Assembly (NCBI RefSeq): GCF_026153515.1
Contig: NZ_CP110644.1
Location: 1,765,501 to 1,829,500 of the forward strand
Source: Pseudomonas sp. KU26590
GTDB lineage: Bacteria; Pseudomonadota; Gammaproteobacteria; Pseudomonadales; Pseudomonadaceae
Length of the DNA stretch: 64,000 bases
Direction: 5' to 3'
Position 1 is the first letter of the stretch; each line of letters starts with the position of its first letter. This document shows positions 52,516 through 61,136 of this stretch, piece by piece. The notes beneath the pieces were generated by a model that saw nothing but the letters and a program-made list of their open reading frames with translations, was not told the origin of the DNA and ran no database searches. A program made the position numbers and the translations under genes.

Positions 52516-53292
52516 TTATGGATCTGGCGCACAGCACCAACCCCCGGGTGGCATAAACGTCCCCAATGAAGACAACACAGCTTCACTGGCAAATAAGTCC
52601 GGGGCATTAGGATCCACCGAAGCTGGCAACAGAACCTGGCCTATGTTCGCGGGCAGTGTCGAACACTCGATTTTCCAGGGCGCCTCACCTGCGCTGTGTT
52701 GGCCGAACGACAATTCGCAGGCCAGCAGCGAGAGGGTTTTTTCGCGGCTTTCGGAGTGGCTGAGCAACGTTCGTAAATCGGGACCCGGCGGCAGTGGCTC
52801 AGGACGGCTCGCGGCGAACAGAAAGTAGTCGCCGGCCAGCAACAGGCAGGCCTGACGTGTCGGGTCATCTACCGCCTGCAACCACTGCCCGCGACATACG
52901 CCAACCGAGCGAGGCAGTCGATCCCATATTTCGTAGTAGCTGTCATCCAGCGCTGTTTCGATGAGGCAATCGCTGGTCTCAAAGTGCATGCGTCCAATGT
53001 CTTCGTCGCCATTGACCGGCTGATAGTCCATGTTGCGATGCCATTGGCAAATGTCGGTGTCGACCTGCGTCACCCCGGCGAAGCCTTGCTGTTCACTCAA
53101 CGCCAGATGCTGAGCGTCGCTGAGCTTTTCAAGCGCCAGACCCGGCAGCGGGTGATTGGGGATTCGCAGGTCGGCGAACAGTCGCGGTGTCTGAAGCCAA
53201 TACACCGCCGTCTCGCTGTCCGAGTGCCCTGAGCGACGCTGGATCAACCGCCGTTTCCATACCCCGAGGTAAGCGTTGGGGACCTGACTCAT
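52516..53292 (-). CDS. Uncharacterised protein, possibly HRI1/lipocalin-like
   Basis: 258 residues, cytoplasmic, no signal peptide. The opening YLGVWKRRLIQ, then TAVYWLQTPRLFADLRIP, suggests a beta-barrel protein of the HRI1 type known from fungi; a second similar half begins near residue 118 (YYEIWDRLP). This assignment is from pattern memory only. It overlaps the end of the mechanosensitive channel gene by four bases (ATGA at 53289-53292), so it is translationally coupled to it and probably belongs to the same operon. A physical link between the two is not known. Confidence 0.7.
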   Translation of the reverse strand: MSQVPNAYLGVWKRRLIQRRSGHSDSETAVYWLQTPRLFADLRIPNHPLPGLALEKLSDAQHLALSEQQGFAGVTQVDTDICQWHRNMDYQPVNGDEDIGRMHFETSDCLIETALDDSYYEIWDRLPRSVGVCRGQWLQAVDDPTRQACLLLAGDYFLFAASRPEPLPPGPDLRTLLSHSESREKTLSLLACELSFGQHSAGEAPWKIECSTLPANIGQVLLPASVDPNAPDLFASEAVLSSLGTFMPPGGWCCAPDP

Positions 53293-54632
53293 AAATGTTC
53301 CGATCCGCGCAGAGGGATTTTGACTGGCGTTGCCACTTCCGGCCTGGATGCCACTGGCAATTGCGCACTGTCATTCGACGACATCTTCGCCAACCCCATC
53401 CGCAAATCCGCCCCGCTTGGCTGTTGATAAACCCCCAGTCCAAACTCCGGCAGCACGGCCAGCAGGTAATCGAAGATATCCCCCTGAATGCGCTCGTAGT
53501 CACCCCAACTGGTCGTGCGGGTAAAGCAGTAGATTTCCAGCGGAACGCCTTGGGCCGTGGCTTCCATCTGGCGGACCATGCAGGTCATGTCCGGGTGAAT
53601 ATCAACGTGGCTTTTCAGGTAAGCCAGCGCGTAGGCGCGGAACGTGCCGATGTTGGTGATGCGCCGACGATTGGCCGACATCTCGGCGACGTTGCCCTGG
53701 GCTTGATTCCACGCCTTGAGCTCGGCTTTCTTGCGGCCCATGTAGTCGGTCAGCAGGCGAACCTGGGTCAGCTTCTGTTCTTCTTCATCGGAAACGAACC
53801 GCACGCCGCTGGCATCTATGAACAGGCTGCGCTTGATCCGGCGCCCGCCGGACTGCTGCATGCCGCGCCAGTTTTTGAACGACTCGGACATCAGGCGCCA
53901 GGTCGGGATCGAGACGATGGTCTTGTCGAAATTCTGCACCTTGACGGTGTGCAGGGTGATGTCCACCACGTCGCCGTCGGCGCCAACCTGCGGCATTTCG
54001 ATCCAGTCGCCGACGCGCAGCATGTCGTTGCTAGTCAGTTGCACGCTGGCGACGAAGGACAGCAGAGTGTCCTTGTAGACCAGCAGAATCACCGCCGACA
54101 TCGCGCCGAGCCCCGAGAGCAGCAATAACGGCGAGCGGTCGATCAGCGTGGCGACGATGATGATGCCCGCGAACACGTACAGGATCATTTTCGTCAGCTG
54201 CACGTAGCCCTTGATCGAGCGGGTGCGGGCGTGCTCGGTGCGCGCGTAGATGTCCAGCAACGCGTTGAGCAGCGCGCCGACGGTGAGCATGAGAAAGAGA
54301 ATGGTGAACGCCAGCGCGATATTGCCGAGCACGTGATTGGCAGCATTGCTGAGGTTCGGGACCAGGTTAAGCCCGAATTGAATCACCACCGAGGGCGTGA
54401 CCTGGGCCAGTCGATGGAAGACTTTGTTGTGCAGAAAATCGTGAAGCCAGAACAGCGACGGCTGGCGGCTCAGCGCCTTCATGGCGTAGAGGATCATCCA
54501 TCGCGCCAGCCGCCCGAGCGCGAAAGCAGCGACGAGCAGCAACAGCAAACCGGTGATCGTGCGCAGCATTGGCTGGTTTTCCAGCAGCGTCCAGATTTCC
54601 TGGGCGCGTAGCCAAAGCGAATGGGTGTCCAT
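53289..54632 (-). CDS. Mechanosensitive ion channel, YbdG type
   Basis: 447-residue MscS-superfamily channel of the YbdG subgroup. Five hydrophobic segments lie in the first about 190 residues; the pore-lining helix and beta domain are marked by GAMSAVILLVYKDTLLSFVASVQL and DMLRVGDWIEMPQVGADGDVVDITLHTVKVQNFD. The long cytoplasmic part has the YbdG-type insert (YMGRKKAELKAWN). It should open under hypo-osmotic stress to release solutes. It is first in a two-gene unit with the HRI1-like protein. Confidence 0.9.
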   Translation of the reverse strand: MDTHSLWLRAQEIWTLLENQPMLRTITGLLLLLVAAFALGRLARWMILYAMKALSRQPSLFWLHDFLHNKVFHRLAQVTPSVVIQFGLNLVPNLSNAANHVLGNIALAFTILFLMLTVGALLNALLDIYARTEHARTRSIKGYVQLTKMILYVFAGIIIVATLIDRSPLLLLSGLGAMSAVILLVYKDTLLSFVASVQLTSNDMLRVGDWIEMPQVGADGDVVDITLHTVKVQNFDKTIVSIPTWRLMSESFKNWRGMQQSGGRRIKRSLFIDASGVRFVSDEEEQKLTQVRLLTDYMGRKKAELKAWNQAQGNVAEMSANRRRITNIGTFRAYALAYLKSHVDIHPDMTCMVRQMEATAQGVPLEIYCFTRTTSWGDYERIQGDIFDYLLAVLPEFGLGVYQQPSGADLRMGLAKMSSNDSAQLPVASRPEVATPVKIPLRGSEHL

Positions 54633-54810
54633 GGGCGCTGGATCTCCTGATCAGAAAGGGGGCGCGATTAGAGCATTGATAAGGAAGCGAGGGCAGAGTA
54701 GGGCAAATCCGGTAACAAAATAGGCCCTTTGAGCTAAAGAGGCTCGGCGAATCCGGCTTAAACCGGTACCCTATGCGACTGTTTTTTTGTATTACGCCGA
54801 GGTAACACCC

Positions 54811-56163
54811 GTGTTCTCCCAATTCGCCCTGCACGAACGCCTGCTAAAAGCCGTGGCCGAACTCAATTTCGTCGAGCCTACGCCTGTGCAAACAGCGGCC
54901 ATTCCGCTGGCGCTGGAAGGACACGATCTACGGGTGACGGCGCAGACCGGCAGCGGCAAGACTGCCGCGTTCGTATTACCGATGCTCAATCGCCTGATGG
55001 GCCCGGCCAAGGTTCGCGTCGACATCCGCGCCGTGATCCTGCTGCCGACTCGTGAGCTGGCCCAGCAGACGCTCAAGGAAGTGGAGCGTTTCTCCCAGTT
55101 CACGTTCATCAAGGCCGGCCTGATCACCGGCGGCGAAGACTTCAAGGTCCAGGCCGCCATGCTGCGCAAGGTCCCGGACATCCTGATCGGTACGCCGGGC
55201 CGCCTGCTGGAGCAACTCAACGCAGGCAACCTCGACCTCAAGCAGGTTGAACTGCTGGTCCTCGACGAAGCCGACCGCATGCTCGACATGGGTTTTGCCG
55301 AAGACGTCGAGCGTCTGGCCGGCGAGTGTTCCAATCGTGAGCAGACCATGCTGTTCTCGGCCACCACCGGTGGTTCGGGCTTGCGCGAAATGATCGGCAA
55401 AGTCCTGAAAGACCCGCAGCACCTGCAGGTCAACAGCGTCAGCGAGCTGGCTCCGGGCACCCGTCAGCAGATCATCACCGCCGACCACAACGTGCACAAA
55501 GAGCAGGTCCTCAACTGGCTGCTGGCCAACGAGACCTACCAGAAAGCCATTATCTTCACCAACACCCGCGCCATGGCAGACCGCATTTACGGCCGTCTTG
55601 TGGCACTCGAGTACAAAGCCTTCGTGCTGCACGGCGACAAAGACCAGAAGGACCGCAAGCTGGCGATTGATCGTCTGAAGCAGGGCGGCGTGAAGATCCT
55701 GGTGGCGACCGATGTCGCGGCCCGTGGTCTGGACGTTGACGGCCTGGACATGGTCATCAACTTCGACATGCCGCGTACCGGTGACGACTACGTTCACCGT
55801 ATTGGCCGCACCGGCCGTGCGGGTGGCGAAGGTCTGGCGATCTCGCTGATCACCCACGGTGACTGGAACCTGATGTCCAGCATCGAGCGTTACCTGAAAC
55901 AGAAGTTCGAGCGCCGCACGATCAAGGAAGTCAAAGGCACCTACACCGGGCCGAAAAAGGTCAAGGCGTCGGGCAAGGCTGTCGGCGTGAAGAAGAAAAA
56001 AACCGATGGCAAAGGTGACAAGAAGGGCGACAAAAAGAAAGCCGTCGCCAAGGGCCCGACCAAACGCAAGTCGGTAAACCGTCCGAAGGCCGAGCCTTTG
56101 GTCAGCCAGGACGGGATGGCGCCGCTGAAAAAGCGCGTAACGCGTCCGCCGGTCGCTGAATAA
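54811..56163 (+). CDS. DEAD-box ATP-dependent RNA helicase
   Basis: 450 residues. Motifs in order: the Q-motif FVEPTPVQTAAIP, Walker A AQTGSGKT (44-51), PTRELAQQ, TPGR, DEAD (152-155), SAT, and HRIGRTGR. The C-terminal about 75 residues are Lys-rich (KKKKTDGKGDKKGDKKK), an RNA-binding tail as in RhlE-type proteins. The start is GTG 54811 with AGGTAA 5 bases upstream. A homologue in PAO1 is PA3950 (from memory). It is likely involved in ribosome assembly or mRNA decay. Confidence 0.92.
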   Translation: MFSQFALHERLLKAVAELNFVEPTPVQTAAIPLALEGHDLRVTAQTGSGKTAAFVLPMLNRLMGPAKVRVDIRAVILLPTRELAQQTLKEVERFSQFTFIKAGLITGGEDFKVQAAMLRKVPDILIGTPGRLLEQLNAGNLDLKQVELLVLDEADRMLDMGFAEDVERLAGECSNREQTMLFSATTGGSGLREMIGKVLKDPQHLQVNSVSELAPGTRQQIITADHNVHKEQVLNWLLANETYQKAIIFTNTRAMADRIYGRLVALEYKAFVLHGDKDQKDRKLAIDRLKQGGVKILVATDVAARGLDVDGLDMVINFDMPRTGDDYVHRIGRTGRAGGEGLAISLITHGDWNLMSSIERYLKQKFERRTIKEVKGTYTGPKKVKASGKAVGVKKKKTDGKGDKKGDKKKAVAKGPTKRKSVNRPKAEPLVSQDGMAPLKKRVTRPPVAE

Positions 56164-56288
56164 GCCCCTCCTGCCTCCCGGCCAGCCCGCTGAACGGCTG
56201 GCCCTCCACTGGGTCACAACCACTGAGCATCAAGCCCGATGACCGGATGTCACGGGTATTGCCCTGTTGGCCCACTGGAGGTTGAAAC

Positions 56289-56612
56289 ATGTCTAAACGA
56301 TACGACTGGGACCTGATCGAGCGCCTGTTGCACGACGTGCAAAACAGCGTCGCAAACGCCGATGCATCAGAGGCGTCTGCCGCAGGATTGAACGCGTTGT
56401 TGCTCGAGCGTGGCTTCATTGCCGCCCACATGAGCGGCGCAGGCGGGAAGGGCGAAGGCGTTAGCCTCGCCCCACGGGGCGCGAGCTTGCTGGCGATGAT
56501 CGACAGCAGCATCCCGGGCAACGACCATCCGCGTCAGGTACTGGATGAACAGGCCGATGCGCTGGATCCGGAGACCTTTGACGAGGTGGCCGCCAAGGCG
56601 CAGATCGCCTGA
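56289..56612 (+). CDS. DUF2513-like small protein (putative regulator)
   Basis: 107 residues. The N terminus MSKRYDWDLIERLLHDVQN resembles DUF2513 proteins, and the middle has a short winged-helix-like part (LLLERGFIAAHMSG...VSLAPRGASLLAMIDSSIPG). Other Pseudomonas versions, as I recall, are longer in the middle; here about 25 residues seem to be missing after residue 30. GGAGG lies 7 bases before the ATG. Often labelled transcriptional regulator, without proof. Confidence 0.75.
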   Translation: MSKRYDWDLIERLLHDVQNSVANADASEASAAGLNALLLERGFIAAHMSGAGGKGEGVSLAPRGASLLAMIDSSIPGNDHPRQVLDEQADALDPETFDEVAAKAQIA

Positions 56613-56618
56613 TGCTGA

Positions 56619-56644
56619 AAGCGTCCTGATCAGGACGCTTTTTT
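56619..56644. terminator. Terminator shared with the end of a convergent gene
   Basis: AAGCGTCCTG (56619-56628)/CAGGACGCTT (56631-56640), then TTTT. The minus-strand lipoprotein gene ends at 56630, so its last codons lie inside this hairpin. Confidence 0.88.
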
Positions 56645-57502
56645 CATGCTCTTGTAGCAACTCAAATCAGTAAAGTCCTTGCGCACATCGGCGATCTTCG
56701 CCAGCAACTTCTGTCGTTGCTCAGCCGTACTCTGCGCCATCAGATCCGCAATCAAAGAAATCGCTGCCTGCTCGGTATGGTCATAGGTTTCGCGATACTC
56801 AGGTGTCCAGAAGGTCTGACGGTCTTGCAGGAGACTGGCAATCTTCTGATCGAAATCCCCAGCCTTGCGCTGTTTCACCGCCGCCAGTAAGAGCGACTGC
56901 CAGTGCGCGCGGTTGTCGATCCACAGCCGATTTTGCTCGCCCAGGGACGTCGACCACTGCATCACCCGCGCCTGCTGGGCGGCATTGAGTTTGCCCATCC
57001 ACGGGGTCAGACGTTTCTCCATGCGTTCAGCACGTTCACTGATCTGTTTGTCCAGCGGCTGGTCGACGAACTCGGCCTCGTGCTTGCGCAGGTCCTTGGC
57101 GAACGCGGATTCCATCTCGGCCACTTGCTGATCGTCCAGCTGACGAAGCAGCTCGACCGCAGAGGGCGTGATTTCTTTGGAGAGGGTGGCGATGGCTTGC
57201 CGCGCTTCGGCGGTGCGTGCCGTCAGCTGCTCCTGGTTGACCTGATTGTTTTCGACCATCCCTTGCAGACGGTCCAGCCAGTCGAGGTAACCGGGAATTT
57301 GCGTGGTGCAGTGCCAGCTCAAGTGCTCTTTCAAGCGCTCATCGAGCCAGTCTTTCTGCGAAGCGTTCATGTCCAGGTAGTCGTTGAGCGACCAGGGAAT
57401 GATGAAGTCCAGATGCCGATACGTCAGACCAATCTGACTGCACCCCGCCAACAGCGTCAGGCTCAGCCACAGCGAAATAAAGGTCTTCAACACAATGCCC
57501 AT
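56630..57502 (-). CDS. DUF6279 family lipoprotein
   Basis: 290-residue lipoprotein: lipobox LAGC (Cys20 or so after MGIVLKTFISLWLSLTLLAG). The mature part is largely helical with SLNDYLDMNASQKDWLDERLKEHLSWHCTTQIP, the DUF6279 signature, and ends near a Cys in DLSCYKSMKKAS. Function is unknown; periplasmic face of a membrane is inferred. ATG 57502 with AAGGAG 6 bases upstream is preferred over the frame start at 57541. Its 3' end overlaps the terminator of the convergent DUF2513-like gene. Confidence 0.87.
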   Translation of the reverse strand: MGIVLKTFISLWLSLTLLAGCSQIGLTYRHLDFIIPWSLNDYLDMNASQKDWLDERLKEHLSWHCTTQIPGYLDWLDRLQGMVENNQVNQEQLTARTAEARQAIATLSKEITPSAVELLRQLDDQQVAEMESAFAKDLRKHEAEFVDQPLDKQISERAERMEKRLTPWMGKLNAAQQARVMQWSTSLGEQNRLWIDNRAHWQSLLLAAVKQRKAGDFDQKIASLLQDRQTFWTPEYRETYDHTEQAAISLIADLMAQSTAEQRQKLLAKIADVRKDFTDLSCYKSMKKAS

Positions 57503-57565
57503 AACAGCTCCTTGCCGGTTCGTCTCCCCGTTATAGAGCAAGTCAGGTCACAGCGGTTCAACCCA

Positions 57566-58309
57566 TCAGAAAAACGAGCGCACGACCTTCAGCGTCACGG
57601 TGCCTTCGCACTGCGGGTTGTGCCCGCTGTAGGCGCTGCAATCGGCGCCGGTGAGGCTCGAACCGCTGTACATCAGGTTCATGTCCATGCCCAGCAACGG
57701 GCGCGACACGTTGAACGACCAGTCGCTGTAGGCGTTGACCACGCCACCGCCGTCAATCACCGAAGGCGAGTCGAGCTGGTGGTTGCCGTACTGCATGCGC
57801 AGGTCCAGGCCCAGCGGAATCATGCTGCCCAGGTCGAGGAACAGGGTGCTGTCCTGGCGACCGGCGTCGGTGCTGAAGGCGGTGCCGATGCGACTGTCGA
57901 AAATCCGGAAACCGGCGTAAAGCTCGTGGCTGTCGAGCTGGTCGGTATTCGGGTAGCTGTAGCGGATGACGCCAAGCTCGTAACCGAGGGTTTTATCGAA
58001 AGGCTTCTTGAACCCCATGTAGGAGTCGACTTCCAGCGCGGTGTCGGGGGTCAGCCCTGCGCTGGGTGACCATTGCCCGAAGTAGAAACCGCTGTCGTGG
58101 GTCAGGTCGAGGCCGCCATGGAACTTGGAATCGGCACCACTCGGCGTCACCAGGCCCTGGGCCATGGTGCGGCTCGGCGTGGTGCCAAGCTTGAGGCTGA
58201 AGTCGCCCAGCTCCCGCTCGATCACCTGAGCGCTGGCGGCGTGATGCATGAGGGCGGCGCAGGCGAACACCGCACCGGTCCAACGGGTAAAACAGCGAGC
58301 ATAAGGCAT
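57566..58309 (-). CDS. TorF-like putative porin / outer membrane protein
   Basis: 247 residues with a signal peptide ending ASAQ. The mature protein is all-beta with alternating aromatic strands (DSGFYFGQWSPSAG, GYELGVIRYSYPN, YSDWSFNVSRPL) and terminal Phe-Phe, typical of the TorF family (TIGR02001 type), annotated as putative porins. GGAGTGAAGC precedes ATG 58309. Start codons of this gene and of a weak plus-strand frame at 58308 overlap inside GCATGC. Confidence 0.83.
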   Translation of the reverse strand: MPYARCFTRWTGAVFACAALMHHAASAQVIERELGDFSLKLGTTPSRTMAQGLVTPSGADSKFHGGLDLTHDSGFYFGQWSPSAGLTPDTALEVDSYMGFKKPFDKTLGYELGVIRYSYPNTDQLDSHELYAGFRIFDSRIGTAFSTDAGRQDSTLFLDLGSMIPLGLDLRMQYGNHQLDSPSVIDGGGVVNAYSDWSFNVSRPLLGMDMNLMYSGSSLTGADCSAYSGHNPQCEGTVTLKVVRSFF

Positions 58310-58499
58310 GCTTCACTCCTTTCAGGTTTCAGAGGAGTGGGTCGAAGGTATCTATCCGGAAGCCGAATGGCCCGACAAGAACCGCGAGCTAGAGCGTCGC
58401 AAGGATACCGCCGATTGGCGCTGTCTCGCGACCATTGGTCGATTCGATGCAGATGCGCTGATCCTTGCGATCAGTTCGCAGCGGAAATCAGCTGATTGA
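58308..58499 (+). pseudogene. Doubtful 63-codon frame, possible gene fragment
   Basis: Frame of 63 codons with contents like VSEEWVEGIYPE and DTADWRCLATIGRFDADALILAIS, more protein-like than most chance frames, but no clear ribosome binding site. Its start overlaps that of the TorF-like gene, and its end runs 29 bases into the end of the next minus-strand gene. It may be the remnant of a gene disrupted here, or chance. Confidence 0.3.
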
Positions 58500-58956
58500 C
58501 GACGATTAACGCTTGGGGAAAGGAGGGGTAACCGCTGGTGGCGACATCGAGTTTTTCGTATCGGGCACGGTAGGTGCGGGCCTTTTCCTGATCTTCCATA
58601 CCGGCACGTTGCGCCTGCAGGGCGATGGCCAGCGGGTAATTGCGATCGGCTGAATCGTTGAGCTTGGCATCCACCCTCTTCGGGTTGGCGTTCTGACGCA
58701 AGAGCAGAACAGCCTGGTAAAACTCGGCCTCGCCGGTTGTGTCTTCCCGCACTGCCCGCTGGAGCAGCGCACTGGCGAGCTCATCGTTTTCCGCGCGGCG
58801 CTCGTTGATCAGCAGCTTGGCCTGGAGCATGTCGTTCTGATACAGCAGATAGTCGGCGCGGCATGGGCTGCCTGCCACCGAGGTGTCACAGCCGTGGGTC
58901 GCACAGCCGGTCAGCCCGAGGCTTAGCAGGGCGCCGATGATCATCCGTTTGTTCAT
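58471..58956 (-). CDS. Lipoprotein of unknown function
   Basis: 161 residues, lipobox LTGC (Cys18). After three further Cys (HGCDTSVAGSPC) the protein is helical: ENDELASALLQRAVREDTTGEAEFYQAVLLLRQ, KARTYRARYEKLD, suggesting a short TPR/Sel1-like repeat pair, which would mediate protein contacts at the membrane. Start ATG at 58956 with GGAAAC upstream. Family not recognised. Confidence 0.72.
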   Translation of the reverse strand: MNKRMIIGALLSLGLTGCATHGCDTSVAGSPCRADYLLYQNDMLQAKLLINERRAENDELASALLQRAVREDTTGEAEFYQAVLLLRQNANPKRVDAKLNDSADRNYPLAIALQAQRAGMEDQEKARTYRARYEKLDVATSGYPSFPQALIVVNQLISAAN

Positions 58957-59142
58957 ATCGGTTTCCGCAGAGACTTCAGCAGTTCAGGGCATCGTCCGTT
59001 GTTTCCCATGACCCATGGGTAGCAGCATCAATGAGCAGTCATGTGACGAGAGTAAAGCAGAGCTTTGTGCAGCGAGGGAGCGATAGACCTGGCGCCTTGT
59101 GATCAAAGCGCCTGGATGTCGACCGCGGAGGCGGGAGAAAAT

Positions 59143-59322
59143 TTACTTTTTGCCGAGGGAGATCTGTTTGGATGGGCCGAAGGTCTGGCCGCTGACACCT
59201 TTGGCGATCTGCTGGATCTCGCCACCGGACTTCAGGAAAGCTGCAATTTGCGCGTTGATCGAATCGCTGGTCTCAACGGCAGGAGCTGGCTTGGCTTTCG
59301 AGTTGGATGCTTTTACACGCAT
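59143..59322 (-). CDS. Small basic conserved protein of 59 residues
   Basis: Frame from ATG 59322 to TAA 59143. The sequence starts MRVKASNSKAKPAPAVETSD, then INAQIAAFLKSGGEIQQIAKG, and ends KQISLGKK. An N-terminal disordered basic part is followed by a helix and a Gly turn; I recall similar small proteins across Pseudomonas. AGGTC lies about 9 bases before the start. It may bind RNA or polymerase, but this is a guess from composition. Confidence 0.7.
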   Translation of the reverse strand: MRVKASNSKAKPAPAVETSDSINAQIAAFLKSGGEIQQIAKGVSGQTFGPSKQISLGKK

Positions 59323-59705
59323 GGCTGCTATTGACCTATATAAATTTAATACGGCCGGCCATCCTATCGGAATTGGCCGGAAATTGCTTGGGTATTATCG
59401 GATGAGGGGAGGGCTAGCGGTCGTGCGGAGCAGCGCAAACATTTTCCGAAAATAACGGCTAACTCACTGTTTTCACTGCGATGTTCAATCTGCTGTTCTG
59501 CCGAATCCGGCCAGCGTTCAAGGCTGAGCCCAGGCTCGACGACCTGACGAATGGCTTGAGCCCGACACCGCCTGCGCTGTGCCGTTCATCAACGCGTTGA
59601 TTTGCAACGCGGAGACGCCGTCGCCAGACGTCGATCCGAAATGCCCGCCGGAACGCCCGCCCGAATTCGGGTAGAATGCCGCCCACGTAACGAGGGTATC
59701 TGCAC
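59323..59705. other. Intergenic gap, promoter of the CvfB-like gene
   Basis: 383 bases between divergent small genes. No REP, no long frame with a start signal. A -10-like TAGAAT near 59672 is about 30 bases before the next start codon. The rest shows nothing I can name. Confidence 0.5.
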
Positions 59706-60542
59706 ATGGCTTTAGTCGGGCGCTACAACAGTTTGCAAGTGGTTAAACACACGAACTTCGGTTTATATCTGGATGGGACGCAAGATGGCGAAATCTTGCT
59801 GCCCAATCGATATATCCCCAAAGATATTCCCAGCGAAGATGAAGACTGGCTCAACGTCTTTATTTATCTGGACAGCGATGACAAGTTAATCGCCACCACC
59901 GAAAAACCCAAGGTTCAGGTCGGTGAATTTGCCAGCCTCAAAGTGGTTGAAGTCAACAGCATTGGCATCTTTCTGGATTGGGGACTGCCCAAGGATTTGC
60001 TGCTGCCGTACTCGGAAGAAAAGCAGCCGCTGAAAGCCGGCGACTACTGCGTGGTGCATGTCTACCTCGACAAGCACACGCGCCGCATCACCGCGACCAC
60101 GCGTCTGGATCGTTATCTGGACAAGGTGCCGGCCAACTATTCAGTGGGCCAGGAAGTCGACTTGCTGGTAGCCGAAGAGACCGCGATGGGTTTCAAGGCG
60201 ATCATCAACAACAAGCACTGGGGGCTGATTCACAAGAACGAAGTGTTCAAGTTCCTGCGTTCGGGCAAACAGGAAAAAGGCTTCATCAAGGAAGTGCGCA
60301 GCGACGGCAACATCAGCCTGAGCCTGCAGCCGGTGGGCGAACAGCTTGCCAGCAGCCTCAACGCGCAGATCCTCGGCAAGTTGCGTGACAACAACGGCGT
60401 CTTGCCCGTCAGCGACAAGAGCGATCCGCAGGTCATCAGTAACCTGTTCGGCGTCAGCAAAGGCAACTTCAAGAAAGCGATCGGCGCGCTGTACAAACAG
60501 GGCCAGATCGTCATTCACGCCGACCGTATCGAACTGGTCTGA
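59706..60542 (+). CDS. S1 RNA-binding protein, CvfB/YitL family
   Basis: 278 residues made of S1-like beta barrels: about 4-62 (MALVGRYNSLQVVKHTNFGLYLDG), 70-130 (VGEFASLKVVEVNSIGIFLDWGL), and 145-210 (VGQEVDLLVAEETAMGFKAIIN), then a winged helix at about 222-276 (LFGVSKGNFKKAIGALYKQGQI). This is the CvfB architecture; S. aureus CvfB affects virulence gene expression, while the Pseudomonas role is unknown. CGAGGG upstream of ATG 59706. Likely cytosolic RNA binder. Confidence 0.9.
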   Translation: MALVGRYNSLQVVKHTNFGLYLDGTQDGEILLPNRYIPKDIPSEDEDWLNVFIYLDSDDKLIATTEKPKVQVGEFASLKVVEVNSIGIFLDWGLPKDLLLPYSEEKQPLKAGDYCVVHVYLDKHTRRITATTRLDRYLDKVPANYSVGQEVDLLVAEETAMGFKAIINNKHWGLIHKNEVFKFLRSGKQEKGFIKEVRSDGNISLSLQPVGEQLASSLNAQILGKLRDNNGVLPVSDKSDPQVISNLFGVSKGNFKKAIGALYKQGQIVIHADRIELV

Positions 60543-60604
60543 CGTGAGACTCGGCTGCAGCGCTGGATAACCTGCGCTGCAGCCTTCTGATTAGCTTTGC
60601 CAGG

Positions 60605-60985
60605 TCACTTCTGTACGAAGCTGGCGAAGCTCAGATTCGCGCCGTTCGGGCGCATGTCCTTCAAGTACGAATCCTTGTCAGCCGAGAGCTCCAGGCTCAC
60701 GGTGGACTTGCGCTTGCCTTCATTGCGGATCACCACATCGTCTTTCTGGTCGCGCATGAACTTGGTCGTCACCTTCAGGTGAATCAACTCATCCGTGCTC
60801 GGCGTGTGCAGAAGCAGATGCAGCCACTCGTACTGACCCACCGCCAGACGGCTCATGGGCAAATCAAACCACCAGATATTGCGCTTGGGGTCGAGTACGG
60901 CGAAGTGCGTGTTATTGGTGCCGAGCACGGCGCCGCCGAGCTGTTCATTACGGCGCGCAATGGCCTGCTGCTTATCGAGTTTCAT
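60605..60985 (-). CDS. Uncharacterised Pseudomonas protein
   Basis: 126 residues, cytoplasmic, starting MKLDKQQAIARRNEQLGGAV, then an alternating beta pattern with FAVLDPKRNIWWFDLPMSRL and VVIRNEGKRKSTVSLEL. I do not recognise the family. The ribosome binding site is AGGAATGTT, close to the ATG. It is convergent with the CvfB-like gene; upstream lies copy D of the structured element. Confidence 0.65.
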   Translation of the reverse strand: MKLDKQQAIARRNEQLGGAVLGTNNTHFAVLDPKRNIWWFDLPMSRLAVGQYEWLHLLLHTPSTDELIHLKVTTKFMRDQKDDVVIRNEGKRKSTVSLELSADKDSYLKDMRPNGANLSFASFVQK

Positions 60986-61136
60986 AACATTCCTGGATCA
61001 CGGTCTCGTCAACCTGGCCCGACGCCCTGAGCGCCGCCGGTTCGGTCGCGCATTCTCCGGGGTTCTCGGGGAAACATAAAGGCAAAATTGGCTGGCGCGA
61101 CTGGTGTTCTCCGGATGTCAGCGCCTGGACGGGCCT

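Noticed and set aside
58308..58499. Intact gene for a 63-residue protein
   Set aside because: Start overlaps the TorF-like start, no ribosome binding site, and the end invades the next gene; kept only as a possible fragment.
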